A stretch of DNA of 50,859 bases from positions 1-50,859 of the IMG/VR virus record IMGVR_UViG_3300049259_000143. One strand, written 5' to 3'. This DNA comes from a virus. Below are positions 38,675 through 46,571 of the stretch, in pieces (the stretch's first letter is position 1; every line of letters begins with the position of its first letter). The notes under the pieces are model-generated. The model searched no databases and was not told the DNA's origin. It worked only from the letters and a program-made list of their open reading frames with translations. Position numbers and translations under genes: made by a program.

Positions 38675-40279
38675 CTACACCTGTGCCCACGGGCTGTCGT
38701 CGTCCTCGCCCACACGCCGCCGACCAGGGGTGTGCAGGTCAGATGGGCGCCACCCGAAGCCGCCGATCTCGGACAGCTCGGCGTCGCTGCTGGCCGTGTC
38801 CTCGTCGAAAATCACTGACGGCGCGGCACCGATCGTGGTGAGCAAATATCTGCAGGCGTCGTACCAATGGTCGTCTGCGTCGGTGTCGACGTCCTCCGGC
38901 CGGTTCGGGTCCCGCGGCAGGCCCGGCATGGTGCGCACCAGCTCCGGGCACGCCTGGTCGAGCACATGCAGCATCGGGCAGGTGTCCCACCCCAGAGACC
39001 GGTGGTGAGGGCACGCCGGTCCTTCCGCCAGGAAGGTGTGCACCCGGCCTTTGCCGCCGAGCCTGTCGTTGTCGCCCTTGGCCAGCGCGCAGCCCTCGAT
39101 CGCGAACTGCGACGCAGGCGGCAGGGCCGACCCGGTTTTGCCCCACATCGCAGGGTCCGCGGCCCGCACCGACACCGGATGCTGTCCCTCAACGGCCAGC
39201 ACGCGACGCGCCTGCTCCCGCTCCGGGGTTTGCCGCATCGTCAGCTCGCGGTAAAACCACATCCGGCCGTCCCCGTCTTTCGCGGCAGCCAGATACACCG
39301 ACGGGGCGGTCCAGCCGTAGTCGAGCCCGCCGTAGCGTTGCCACGACTCGGGGATCTCGAACGCGGGCACCACGATCCGGTCGTGTTTCCAGTCCGGGAA
39401 CGCCGCGTCCGGCATGGCCGACCAATCCCCGTCACGGATGCGTGCCCGCAAATCCGGGTCCGCGATCCCCGACAGTGCCTCCTCGTAGGTCCCGACATAG
39501 GGGTTGTCCGACGCCTTCGCGGGAATGAACAGCCGCCGCCGGCCCGCGTCGTCGGTGATCTCGCGGCGGCCGTGGTCGGTGGCGTCCACCCACCCGGCCT
39601 TCACGGTGGCGTGCCCCGGTCCACCCGGGTTTGACGCGGACCGCACACCGAGACAGGGCACGCCGACCACGCCGGAGCGGACACGGGTGTACAGGAAGTC
39701 CACCACCGCCGGAGGCATCAGGGTGCGCTCATCGATGATCAGCAGGTTGATTTCCGCCGACGACATCGAGCTGGCTTCCTGCATGTTCTTCGCGTGCGCG
39801 AAAGTGAGGATCGACCCGTTGGTGAACCGGAGTTCGTATTTCGAGCCGTCCCACTTCGCGCCCAGCGACCGGCAGTACCCGTAGCGGGCCAGGGTCCGCA
39901 GCACCGACTGGTTCACCTGCGGGAACGTTTGCCGGAACCAGAACACCTGCAACCCGGGGTAACGCATGCACGACCGGATCGCGTAGATGATCATGGCGCT
40001 ACTTTTCGAACCGCCGCCGGCGCCGCCGAAAAGCGCATCGATGTTGTCGTCCGGCAGGCCCAGGAACCGCTCCTGCGGGCACTCGCCACACCGCGGCGGC
40101 AGATCCTGCTCGGGGACCCCGTCGAGGCGTGCCTGAACCCGGGGCTTGCACAGGGGTTCGAAGCCGAGTGCCGCGTACACGTCGGTGTGGCGTGCGGCGT
40201 CCTCGTCGAGGCGGCGCCGTTCAGTCTGCAGGGCCCGTAGCCGTTCCAGTTTCTCCAGCGGCGCCGTTACCTGCCGCAT
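38675..40279 (-). CDS. terL: terminase large subunit
   Basis: A 534-residue DNA-packaging motor. The ATPase half has a Walker A-like P-loop (GGAGGGSKSSAM, about residues 86-97) and Walker B (INLLIIDERTL, about 177-187). The nuclease half has the acidic residues of an RNase H-like fold: Asp in YGGLDYGW, Asp in RAADPAMW, and Asp in DHWYDACRY. AGAGGA before the ATG at 40279 decides against the GTG at 40285. It overlaps the small subunit gene by 59 bases. Confidence 0.95.
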   Translation of the reverse strand: MRQVTAPLEKLERLRALQTERRRLDEDAARHTDVYAALGFEPLCKPRVQARLDGVPEQDLPPRCGECPQERFLGLPDDNIDALFGGAGGGSKSSAMIIYAIRSCMRYPGLQVFWFRQTFPQVNQSVLRTLARYGYCRSLGAKWDGSKYELRFTNGSILTFAHAKNMQEASSMSSAEINLLIIDERTLMPPAVVDFLYTRVRSGVVGVPCLGVRSASNPGGPGHATVKAGWVDATDHGRREITDDAGRRRLFIPAKASDNPYVGTYEEALSGIADPDLRARIRDGDWSAMPDAAFPDWKHDRIVVPAFEIPESWQRYGGLDYGWTAPSVYLAAAKDGDGRMWFYRELTMRQTPEREQARRVLAVEGQHPVSVRAADPAMWGKTGSALPPASQFAIEGCALAKGDNDRLGGKGRVHTFLAEGPACPHHRSLGWDTCPMLHVLDQACPELVRTMPGLPRDPNRPEDVDTDADDHWYDACRYLLTTIGAAPSVIFDEDTASSDAELSEIGGFGWRPSDLHTPGRRRVGEDDDSPWAQV

Positions 40280-40802
40280 GGGCACCGTCCTCTGTGGTGC
40301 GTTCGGCGATCTCCTGTTCCAGTTCGCGGATCGCGGCGTCCACTGTCGACTCGGACAGCACCTCGATCTGCTGGGGCACCGGCAAGTTCAGGCCGAGTAG
40401 TTTCGCGATGCGGTCTTCGATTTTCACGAGCCGGTCCACGGCTTGCAGCACGGGGCCGTCGTCGAGGTAGGGCTCACCGGCCTCGTCGTCCTCGCTGTCG
40501 GGGTTCTTCTCCCGCACGATCTGGCCGTCGGATATGTGGTAGTGCTTGCGTTCCAGCACTTTCATGACGGCGATTCGGGCTTGGTTGAGCCGGTCGAGTT
40601 GCATCCGGCGGTACTGGTCCTGCAGGGGGATGACTCGTTCGTCCGCCTCGAGCGCGATCAGGTGGCGGGCTTTCTCGTGGGAGCAGCCCATGCGTTCCCC
40701 GATTTCGCGGAGGGAGTAGCCGCGGAGGGCGTATTCGTAGGCCTGGATTTGTTCTTGGGCGCGTGTCGCGCGGCTGGTGCGTTGTTCGTTCCGGCGGGCC
40801 AT
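40221..40802 (-). CDS. terS: terminase small subunit
   Basis: A 193-residue protein starting at the ATG 40802 after AAGGGGG. The N-terminal helix-turn-helix (YEYALRGYSLREIGERMGCS then HEKARHL) would recognise the packaging site. A central coiled region (RLNQARIAVMKVLERKHYHI) fits the oligomerisation domain, and the C-terminus (IRELEQEIAERT) would contact the large subunit. Position directly upstream of terL supports this. Confidence 0.8.
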   Translation of the reverse strand: MARRNEQRTSRATRAQEQIQAYEYALRGYSLREIGERMGCSHEKARHLIALEADERVIPLQDQYRRMQLDRLNQARIAVMKVLERKHYHISDGQIVREKNPDSEDDEAGEPYLDDGPVLQAVDRLVKIEDRIAKLLGLNLPVPQQIEVLSESTVDAAIRELEQEIAERTTEDGAHAAGNGAAGETGTATGPAD

Positions 40803-40828
40803 CGTGAACCCCCTTGCCGGTCGAGAAG

Positions 40829-41122
40829 TCAGGTGGCGGCGAGGACGGCGCAGGGGAGGCACGCGATGGCGACGGTCTTGTCGGGGCCGTCGGTGTGGAG
40901 CGGGATCTCGCCGTAGTGGTCACCCTGCTGGAACTGGTGGCCGCAGCCTTCGGAGCAGCGGGCGCCTGCGGCGAGCAGGAGCCGGTCGACGGGGTAGAGC
41001 CCGGTGACGCGGGGGCAGTCGAGGTCGTGGCGCTGGTTTTCCCCTTCGGGCCAGCAGTCGGCGCCGCAGTAGATGCACCACCGGAATTGTTCGTCCAGCG
41101 GGTCGAGGAGGGTGTGGTCCAT
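40829..41122 (-). CDS. small zinc-ribbon protein, 97 aa
   Basis: The sequence has C-x2-C pairs and further Cys/His residues (FRWCIYCGADCWPEGENQRH, HDLDCPRVTG, CSEGCGHQFQQGDHYGEI, CLPCA). Proteins of this pattern precede terminase genes in several actinophages. Probably zinc-binding; role unknown. Confidence 0.65.
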   Translation of the reverse strand: MDHTLLDPLDEQFRWCIYCGADCWPEGENQRHDLDCPRVTGLYPVDRLLLAAGARCSEGCGHQFQQGDHYGEIPLHTDGPDKTVAIACLPCAVLAAT

Positions 41123-41191
41123 CAGTGTGTGCCGCTCCCTCCCGGGGTCAGCGAGGTCCAGGGCGGTGTCGCCGAGGCCGGCCTGCCGGCC

Positions 41192-41419
41192 TTAGGGCGT
41201 CGACGGGCCTGGATCGTCGCTGGTGAGTGCTTGTGCGAGCGCGAGTGTCTGCTGCACCGGTTTCCCGGCGAGGGAGCGGGATGATGCGCAGGTTTCGATG
41301 CCAGCCCGCAGCATCTGCCGCACGGGTTCTCGCGCGCTGGCGGGTTGTATGCGGTCGATGTGGGCGAGCGCGTCGGTGAGCAGCATGGCGGCGCTACGCG
41401 GGGTGTGCTGGGTCGCCAT
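41192..41419 (-). CDS. hypothetical helical protein, 75 aa
   Basis: From the ATG at 41419 (MATQHTPRSAAMLLTDALAH) the protein is helical throughout (REPVRQMLRAGIETCASSRS, AGKPVQQTLALAQALTS). A longer frame up to 41620 has shadow composition. No family recognised. The 69 bases before the next gene hold nothing I can support. Confidence 0.55.
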   Translation of the reverse strand: MATQHTPRSAAMLLTDALAHIDRIQPASAREPVRQMLRAGIETCASSRSLAGKPVQQTLALAQALTSDDPGPSTP

Positions 41420-41796
41420 TGCCGTACCTGCCTGCCTCGGTTTCGGGGATTGAGGTCCGGCGGCTGTCCACGGCCCCCTGGGCGGGCCCCGCCGGGACCT
41501 CCGGGAGCGAGGACCGCGCCCCACGCGTCGGGCCGAAGTCGAGAGTCCCGGCCAGCCAAGGGGCCGCTGGCCGGGCGGAAGTAGTGTACCCGCCAACAAT
41601 GAGCGGATCAGCCGCTGCATGGGGAGAGCCCTGTGGGGGACACTTCACGAGCATCTCAATTCGGATCATGACATCGGGTGGTGGTTTTGTCCACCTGGAC
41701 ACGCCGAGTGATCGAGAGACGAAGGGTCGGCGGCACCCTCTACTCGAACTCGTCGTCTTCGGGGAAGAGCGCGTCGGGCGGAGATCGCTGGATCAG
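41420..41796. other. 377-base stretch without a supported gene
   Basis: The left part reads in one minus-strand frame from a GTG at 41702 (MSRWTKPPPDVMIRIEMLVK) into the next gene, but no ribosome site and a weak composition leave it unproven. The right part, 41740-41796, continues the ParB-like frame past its TAA with 18 codons that end in FPEDDEFE. A promoter for the terminase genes could lie here, but I see no clear -35/-10 pair. Confidence 0.3.
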
Positions 41797-42519
41797 TTAC
41801 CACAACGGTTCGGTGCCAGTGGCGGCCTCGCCGTGAGCAGGTGGTGCGCCGCCACGGTCACCGTCCCGAGCCCACGGGTCAACCTCCCACGCTTCGGAGA
41901 ACTCTTGATCGGCGAAGGCTTCGGCCAGTCCAGTGGTTTGCCGGAGCCGCACGACTTCATCTGGCTGCATGCCGAGCTCGCGGGCGATCCATTCGTCCCC
42001 TTTCCCGTTCCTGCTCAGTTCCAGAACGATGTCGGCCATGCCGTCGACGGTGTGCAGGCCGCGAGCCCGGTTGTGGCGGATGGTGGCGGCCATCCGATCG
42101 TCTCGGCTGGTGCGTGCGGACCGGATGACGGTGATCGGGAGACGCCCGTGGAGCCTGCCGGCGACGGTCGGGCAGTCGTGGCCGACACGGTGCCGGTGGA
42201 ATCCGTCGACGACTTCGTGTCGCCCGGTGTGATCCGGTTTCCAGGTGACGATCGGCTGTGTGTAGCCGTCGGCGGTGATGGAATGTTCGAGTAGTTCCAT
42301 TTCCGGGGCGGCGACGACGTTCGGGTTGTAGTCGTTGGCGGTGATCTCGGCCGCACGTACCCACAGCACGCAGTCCACGGGTTCCTCGCGCATGGGCGAG
42401 TGGTCGTGCAGCGCGGCACGGATCGCGTTGATGGTGTCCATCCGGTCCTCCTCGCCGAGGTCGGTGAGCCTGGTGAACACCGCTGCCGCGTCCGCGACGA
42501 TGTCGTGATCGACCGTCAT
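41797..42519 (-). CDS. ParB/Srx-type nuclease-domain protein (IbrB-like)
   Basis: A 240-residue protein. The ParB-like domain spans residues about 46-165 (VRAAEITANDYNPNVVAAPE, DGYTQPIVTWKPD, VVDGFHRHRVG) and is followed by a helix-turn-helix (GKGDEWIARELGMQPDEVVR). ParB-like proteins of this type are encoded with PAPS-reductase-like proteins, as IbrB with IbrA. Here the partner lies two genes upstream, with a GNAT gene between. The domain could act as CTPase, nuclease or DNA guide for the modifying enzyme. Overlaps the GNAT gene by four bases. Confidence 0.8.
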   Translation of the reverse strand: MTVDHDIVADAAAVFTRLTDLGEEDRMDTINAIRAALHDHSPMREEPVDCVLWVRAAEITANDYNPNVVAAPEMELLEHSITADGYTQPIVTWKPDHTGRHEVVDGFHRHRVGHDCPTVAGRLHGRLPITVIRSARTSRDDRMAATIRHNRARGLHTVDGMADIVLELSRNGKGDEWIARELGMQPDEVVRLRQTTGLAEAFADQEFSEAWEVDPWARDGDRGGAPPAHGEAATGTEPLW

Positions 42520-42911
42520 GATGGTGCGTCCCTCGTGAGTTTCGTGAAATTCCGGGTTTTTCCGACCGGGCGGAATCCGGCCTGCTGGTAGGGCGGGGCA
42601 TGCTCGTGCCGGACGACGGCGTGCAGCGCCCGCTCGCCGAAACGCGCGACCGCGGCGTTGACCAGCTCCGGTGCGGTGTTCTCGTGGCCGGGCACGGTGT
42701 AGAGGCTTTCCACGCTCAGCCGCCCACGGGCGGCGACGGCGATAAAACCGGTGACGGTGTCCGCGTCGAGGGCCACGAGCCAGGTTTTCGCGTCGTCGTC
42801 CCAGATGGTGTCGCCGACGTGGCGGACGACCTCACGGCGGGACAGGAACGGGCCGAGCGTGGGATAGAACCGCGGATCGGTGTTGGTCAGGGCGAGCACG
42901 GCGTCAGACAC
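42516..42911 (-). CDS. GNAT-fold acetyltransferase-like protein
   Basis: A 131-residue protein with the GNAT order: WLVALDADTVTGFIAVAARG (beta-4), SVESLYTVPGHENTAPELVN (acceptor strand and pyrophosphate-binding turn, somewhat altered), then LHAVVRHEHAPPYQQAGFRP (end of fold with the YxxxGF motif). Sandwiched between PAPS-reductase-like and ParB-like genes with 4- to 8-base overlaps, it likely acts with them. Mom, the phage Mu DNA-modifying enzyme, has a related fold, but this protein is shorter. Confidence 0.75.
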   Translation of the reverse strand: MSDAVLALTNTDPRFYPTLGPFLSRREVVRHVGDTIWDDDAKTWLVALDADTVTGFIAVAARGRLSVESLYTVPGHENTAPELVNAAVARFGERALHAVVRHEHAPPYQQAGFRPVGKTRNFTKLTRDAPS

Positions 42912-44097
42912 GGTAGCCCCACTCCTGTCGTTTGATCCGCAGCTTTTTCCGGTACTGCGCGTAGGAACCGTGCGAGTGGGGCGGGGAGAAGGACAGCCCT
43001 TTGCACCAGTAGTCGTAGGTCAGCAGCACCTTGCAGATCCGCTTCCACGACGGGCGCATCTTGTCGCTGGCCGAACCGTCGTCCGGGATCACGCCGCCGG
43101 GATAACCCCGCACGTCATACCAGGCCAGGAACACCGAGATCTTGTCCCGGAAGTGCTCGGCGACTTCGGCGGGCATGCTCGCCAGCAGTCGCTGCGCGTA
43201 GTCCTCCCAGGTGATGTCGTCGGGTTTGGTGATCGTGATCCTGCCGAGGCGGGCACCGAAGTTCGCGCCCTGGACGCGGGCGACCACCCGCGACCAGGTG
43301 CGGGGCTCGATGAGGTGGTACAGCCACAGGCCCTTGCGCTGGTCGTCGCCGTAGGGCTGGCAGATACGGGCCTGGTGGATCGACAGGCCCGCTTGGTGCA
43401 TCCGGTCGTAGAGCACGTTGTACGGGGTTTTCGTTTTGCCGTAGAACCGCCAGATGTCGGCGGTGCGCCAGTCATAGACCGGGTAGGCGTTGTAGAGCGC
43501 CCCGCCGAGCCAGGTGGTCCACTGGTTGCCCTCGTGGGTCTGTTTCTTCCTCGAGGCGATGGTGCGGTAGCGGTTGAGCGATTCGTCCGAGCGGATCGCG
43601 ACCAGGCACGCGGTCAGCCGGCCGCCGTTCTGGCGGGCGTACCAGTGCCCGAACTCGGGGGTGAAGTCTTCGAACTCCATCCCCTCCCGGAAAAACGGGA
43701 AAAACCCGGGATCGGTGATCGCGCCGTCTGGTTGGGGGCGCACCCACGCGTCCCGCTGCTCGGGGTCCCAGCAACGCCACTGCGGCTGGAACTGGCTGAC
43801 CGCGTTGCGCAGCGACAGCGGCAGCGCGACCCAGTACACGTCGAGCACGTCGGCGTGGCGGGCCAGCATGGTCTGCAGGTAGTCGACGGTGTGCGCGTAC
43901 TGGGCTTCCAGGTCGACGATCAGGCACCCGATCCGCCGCCCGCGGCGCCGGGCTTCGGTGGCCGCCATTTCCAGCAGCACGCCGGAATCTTTTCCACCGG
44001 AGAAGCTCACGTAGATGTTGGGGAAATCGGTGAAGACGGTCCTCAGCCGTCGCTGCGCGGCGGTATGAACATCAATTCCGAGCCCTCTCTTAGCCAT
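42904..44097 (-). CDS. PAPS reductase/PP-loop ATPase family protein (IbrA-like, DUF3440)
   Basis: A 397-residue protein with the PP-loop SFSGGKDSGVLLEM (residues 31-44), which binds ATP in the adenine-nucleotide alpha-hydrolase superfamily. The family string continues with VDLEAQYAHTVDYLQTMLAR and WRTADIWRFYGKTKTPYN, and a C-terminal part (PPHSHGSYAQYRKKLRIKRQ) typical of IbrA/DUF3440 members. Relatives include DndC of DNA phosphorothioation and proteins of BREX type 4. The ATG at 44097 has GGAGGAGGTGGAGG upstream and lies 55 bases inside the preceding gene. Confidence 0.85.
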   Translation of the reverse strand: MAKRGLGIDVHTAAQRRLRTVFTDFPNIYVSFSGGKDSGVLLEMAATEARRRGRRIGCLIVDLEAQYAHTVDYLQTMLARHADVLDVYWVALPLSLRNAVSQFQPQWRCWDPEQRDAWVRPQPDGAITDPGFFPFFREGMEFEDFTPEFGHWYARQNGGRLTACLVAIRSDESLNRYRTIASRKKQTHEGNQWTTWLGGALYNAYPVYDWRTADIWRFYGKTKTPYNVLYDRMHQAGLSIHQARICQPYGDDQRKGLWLYHLIEPRTWSRVVARVQGANFGARLGRITITKPDDITWEDYAQRLLASMPAEVAEHFRDKISVFLAWYDVRGYPGGVIPDDGSASDKMRPSWKRICKVLLTYDYWCKGLSFSPPHSHGSYAQYRKKLRIKRQEWGYRV

Positions 44098-44936
44098 GCC
44101 TCCACCTCCTCCCGGCTGATCTGCTCGACGTCACCGTCCGAGGTCGCGCGCAGGAACATCCGCTCCGCGGTGTTGACGCCGGTTTTGCGGTATGCCTCGT
44201 AGACCCGGTTGACCGTCAGCGTCCAGTGGTACATCACCCCGCGCGTCCCCCGGCCGTTGCCACGCGAGTAGTCCCGGTGCGGCTCAAGGAAATCGCGCCG
44301 GAAACCGAAGGCGGCGGAATAGCCGATGAGCTCGGCCAGCCACGGGCTCGGCGCGAGCCAGTGCCCCGCTCCACGGATCGCCGAGGGCCCGATGCGCTCG
44401 GCGCTCCACTGGGCCTTGAACCCGGCGGCGACCGGTCGGACCTCGAGCAAAATCGCCGCGTCGCGGGCGAGGATCTCCGTGGCTTCCTCGGGCGTGGCCG
44501 CCCGGACCCGGGCGTAATGGTGCCCGCCACTGGAGCGGCACTGCACGACCGTCACGATCGCTTCGACCAGGCCGTCGTCGTCGAGTACCCGATAACCCGG
44601 GATGTCCGGTCTGGGGCGCAGCTCGCCCCGAGCCGCGGAGGGAACGAACCGCACCCGCAGCGTCTGCCCCGGCTCATACGCGTGGTCGCGGCGGCGCAGG
44701 CGCCAGGTCGGGAACGGCAAGGGCGTGGGGCACTCCCCAGGACGGTGGCGCACGCCCTGATCCAGCACACCCGCCTCAGGTTCGACGAACTCGCCGCACG
44801 CGCGGCACCAGTCCCGCCACATGTTGACCCGGACCGGCGGGGGTGCCGGCACGGCCGGGCACGCACCCTCATGTTGGCCCTTCCACTGTGGACTGCCGTA
44901 AGGGAAGAATTCGCCTGGCTCCGCCGCCACCTGCAT
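44043..44936 (-). CDS. hypothetical phage protein, 297 aa, with zinc motif
   Basis: Starts at the ATG 44936 with GGAGG seven bases upstream. Residues about 40-70 hold C-x2-C and further Cys/His (WRDWCRACGEFVEPEAG, HRPGECP). The later half (HHYARVRAATPEEATEILAR, RIGPSAIRGAGHWLAPSPWL) is an alpha/beta domain I cannot name; YHWTLTVNRVYEAYRKTGVN precedes an acidic C-terminus. Its end overlaps the PAPS-reductase-like gene by 55 bases, so it may act in the same pathway. Confidence 0.6.
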   Translation of the reverse strand: MQVAAEPGEFFPYGSPQWKGQHEGACPAVPAPPPVRVNMWRDWCRACGEFVEPEAGVLDQGVRHRPGECPTPLPFPTWRLRRRDHAYEPGQTLRVRFVPSAARGELRPRPDIPGYRVLDDDGLVEAIVTVVQCRSSGGHHYARVRAATPEEATEILARDAAILLEVRPVAAGFKAQWSAERIGPSAIRGAGHWLAPSPWLAELIGYSAAFGFRRDFLEPHRDYSRGNGRGTRGVMYHWTLTVNRVYEAYRKTGVNTAERMFLRATSDGDVEQISREEVEAWLREGSELMFIPPRSDG

Positions 44937-45280
44937 TGCCCGGCCTCCGCCGCCGCCTGGGCAGACCAGAACGCTCCGTTCGCCAGGTGGCTGTCAAACG
45001 CCCACGCCCCAACATCCGAAAGGGCGACCAGCTTGCCGCAGAGCTGGCACTGCGCACCCGTGAGCAACCGCTCAGCCAACACGGTCAGCGCCTCAACCGG
45101 ACCCCGCTGGTCCTCCACCCCGATCCGCGCACCCCGATATTGGGCGTGGGCCCACCACCCGGCCCGCTCCGCCGGCACATCGTCATGCAGGTAGCCGACC
45201 TGCAGTTCCTTCGCGCCGGTCCGGCCAACCAGGTCGATCGTGGCGCGCATCGCTTCGTCGTCGAGTTCATCACCGGTCAC
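44552..45280 (-). CDS. hypothetical phage protein, possibly frameshifted at 3' end
   Basis: The GTG at 45280 overlaps the preceding stop (GTGA). The first about 115 codons look real: VTGDELDDEAMRATIDLVGR, AGWWAHAQYRGARIGVEDQR, GPVEALTVLAERLLTGAQCQ, then a CxLCG knuckle and FDSHLANGAFWSAQAAAEAG. Beyond about 44940 the frame becomes an Arg/Ser/Cys-rich shadow of the next gene and runs 128 codons more. Either the natural stop was lost, or a frameshift joins this protein to the next one (see findings). Confidence 0.5.
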   Translation of the reverse strand: MTGDELDDEAMRATIDLVGRTGAKELQVGYLHDDVPAERAGWWAHAQYRGARIGVEDQRGPVEALTVLAERLLTGAQCQLCGKLVALSDVGAWAFDSHLANGAFWSAQAAAEAGQCRWRRSQANSSLTAVHSGRANMRVRARPCRHPRRSGSTCGGTGAARAASSSNLRRVCWIRACATVLGSAPRPCRSRPGACAAATTRMSRGRRCGCGSFPPRLGASCAPDRTSRVIGYSTTTAWSKRS

Positions 45281-46119
45281 GACGCATCCCGCCGCGCCGC
45301 CGTAGCCTCCGGAAACAGGCGGGCCTCCACATCCGCCAACCGAAACAGCGGCGGATACTCGCCCAGGTTCACCGGCCGCAGCAACCCGCGCTGCTTCCAC
45401 TTGCGGATCCGATCCACCGGGACAACCACCCCGAACCGCCCGCAGATGCGCGACAACTCCACCGCCGTACCGCACACCTCCCGCGCCGCCGCCACCAGCA
45501 CCCGCTGCCGATACGCCACATCGTGCACCGCCCCGCAGTCCGGGCACCCCCAAAACGGCGGCGGACGCCCCGTGACGTCGAGCTCCGCGTACAGATGCCG
45601 CTCACACTCGCCATCCGGCCCGACAGCAGAACACTGGCCGAGATAGGCGTGCTCCGCCAGCCGGTCGATGGCCTTCCAGATCTGCCTCACATAGTCCACG
45701 AACACCTTGTGCATCCCCGCCACACCCCCGTGCACGTCCTCCACCGGGGCCAGGCCGGCGAGTAGCCCCGGGATCGACGCGAGCCAGCCCGCGGTTTCGA
45801 CTGCGGTGCGGCGGCGGGGCCGTAGGTGTGTGAACGTTTCGGCGGCAACGTCACCCCAGAACGCGAGGTCTCGGCGGACGTCGCCGAGCAGCATCGATGC
45901 GGATTCGTGGAACAGCACCGGTTTCGGGCCGCCCCGGGTGTTGACGCCGACCGGGCTGGCGAGTCGTGCCTGGCGGGTGGCGGTGATTTCGAGTTCGGCG
46001 AGGAGCGCGGTGTCGCGTTCGGACAGTTGGCGGAGTTTCGCGACAAGCTCGGCGAGGTGGGTTCGGCAGATCCGGTCGTGGGTGGGCACTGTGCACGACG
46101 GCACGTCGCACTCCGGCAT
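45277..46119 (-). CDS. phage protein with zinc knuckles and MerR-like HTH
   Basis: A 280-residue protein. The ATG at 46119 with AGGAG upstream is preferred over 46149. Residues 1-20 have Cys/His (MPECDVPSCTVPTHDRICRTH). The middle is helical. Near residues 170-205 lie CSAVGPDGECERH and a CPDCGAVHDV ribbon. The C-terminus (VPVDRIRKWKQRGLLRPVNL then PPLFRLADVEARL) is a DNA-binding helix-turn-helix with wing. Such proteins are encoded near the start of the packaging operon in actinophages. Probably a regulator. Confidence 0.7.
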   Translation of the reverse strand: MPECDVPSCTVPTHDRICRTHLAELVAKLRQLSERDTALLAELEITATRQARLASPVGVNTRGGPKPVLFHESASMLLGDVRRDLAFWGDVAAETFTHLRPRRRTAVETAGWLASIPGLLAGLAPVEDVHGGVAGMHKVFVDYVRQIWKAIDRLAEHAYLGQCSAVGPDGECERHLYAELDVTGRPPPFWGCPDCGAVHDVAYRQRVLVAAAREVCGTAVELSRICGRFGVVVPVDRIRKWKQRGLLRPVNLGEYPPLFRLADVEARLFPEATAARRDAS

Positions 46120-46144
46120 GATGATCTCCTGCACCGTGTGAGTT

Positions 46145-46229
46145 AGCATCCTGGTGCAGTCGGATCATGAGGGTGGTCCACGTGGGAATGGGGACGGCCC
46201 CCCGGGAGGTGCGAACCCGGGGGGCCTTT
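46145..46229 (+). ncRNA. candidate short terminator-ended RNA
   Basis: TAGCAT (46144-46149) could be a -10 box; no frame follows, and an intrinsic terminator ends at 46229. A plus-strand RNA of about 75 bases would be antisense-free, lying between two minus-strand genes. The purpose of a plus-strand terminator here is otherwise hard to explain. No RNA family is recognised. Confidence 0.3.
46196..46229 (+). terminator. plus-strand intrinsic terminator
   Basis: GGCCCCCCGGG (46196-46206) pairs with CCCGGGGGGCC (46216-46226), followed by TTTC. On the minus strand no T tract follows, so it acts against plus-strand transcription, inside the minus-strand operon. Confidence 0.65.
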
Positions 46230-46242
46230 CCCGTGTCAGTCA

Positions 46243-46566
46243 TCAACAGTCCTCCCAGCGTCCGGCGCGCACGAAGCCGTGTCGCCCGCATCTTCTGCAC
46301 AGGATCGACGGTTCGACGTCCAGCGGGTCCACCGAGTGCAGTGTCCACTTCGCCCCGGGCTGTTCTGCGTTGACCGGGATGTCGAACTGGACAGTGCCCG
46401 CGCACGGCTCGCCCTCCGGGACGTGGTTCCGGCCGCCGGCCGGATGCAGGTGGAAGAACCCGGCCGCGCCCACGCCGCGGAATTCGTAGAGCCGCGCGTA
46501 GTGGCCGCCGCCGAGATCGAGCGCACCGTCCCCGGCGAGTTCCAGCAGATAATCGGTGTCACCCAT
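46243..46566 (-). CDS. hypothetical protein with zinc knuckle, 107 aa
   Basis: ATG at 46566 lies five bases after the preceding stop. The product MGDTDYLLELAGDGALDLGG has a beta-rich body (AGFFHLHPAGGRNHVPEG, VQFDIPVNAEQPGAKWTLHS) and a C-terminal CRRCGRHGFVRAGRWEDC zinc knuckle. A longer frame upstream is a shadow of the next gene. Function unknown. Confidence 0.6.
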   Translation of the reverse strand: MGDTDYLLELAGDGALDLGGGHYARLYEFRGVGAAGFFHLHPAGGRNHVPEGEPCAGTVQFDIPVNAEQPGAKWTLHSVDPLDVEPSILCRRCGRHGFVRAGRWEDC

Positions 46567-46571
46567 CGCAG

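Noticed and set aside
41394-41702. 102-codon minus-strand frame before the 75-residue gene
   Set aside because: No ribosome-binding site, GTG start only, and the 3' part overlaps a better supported gene.
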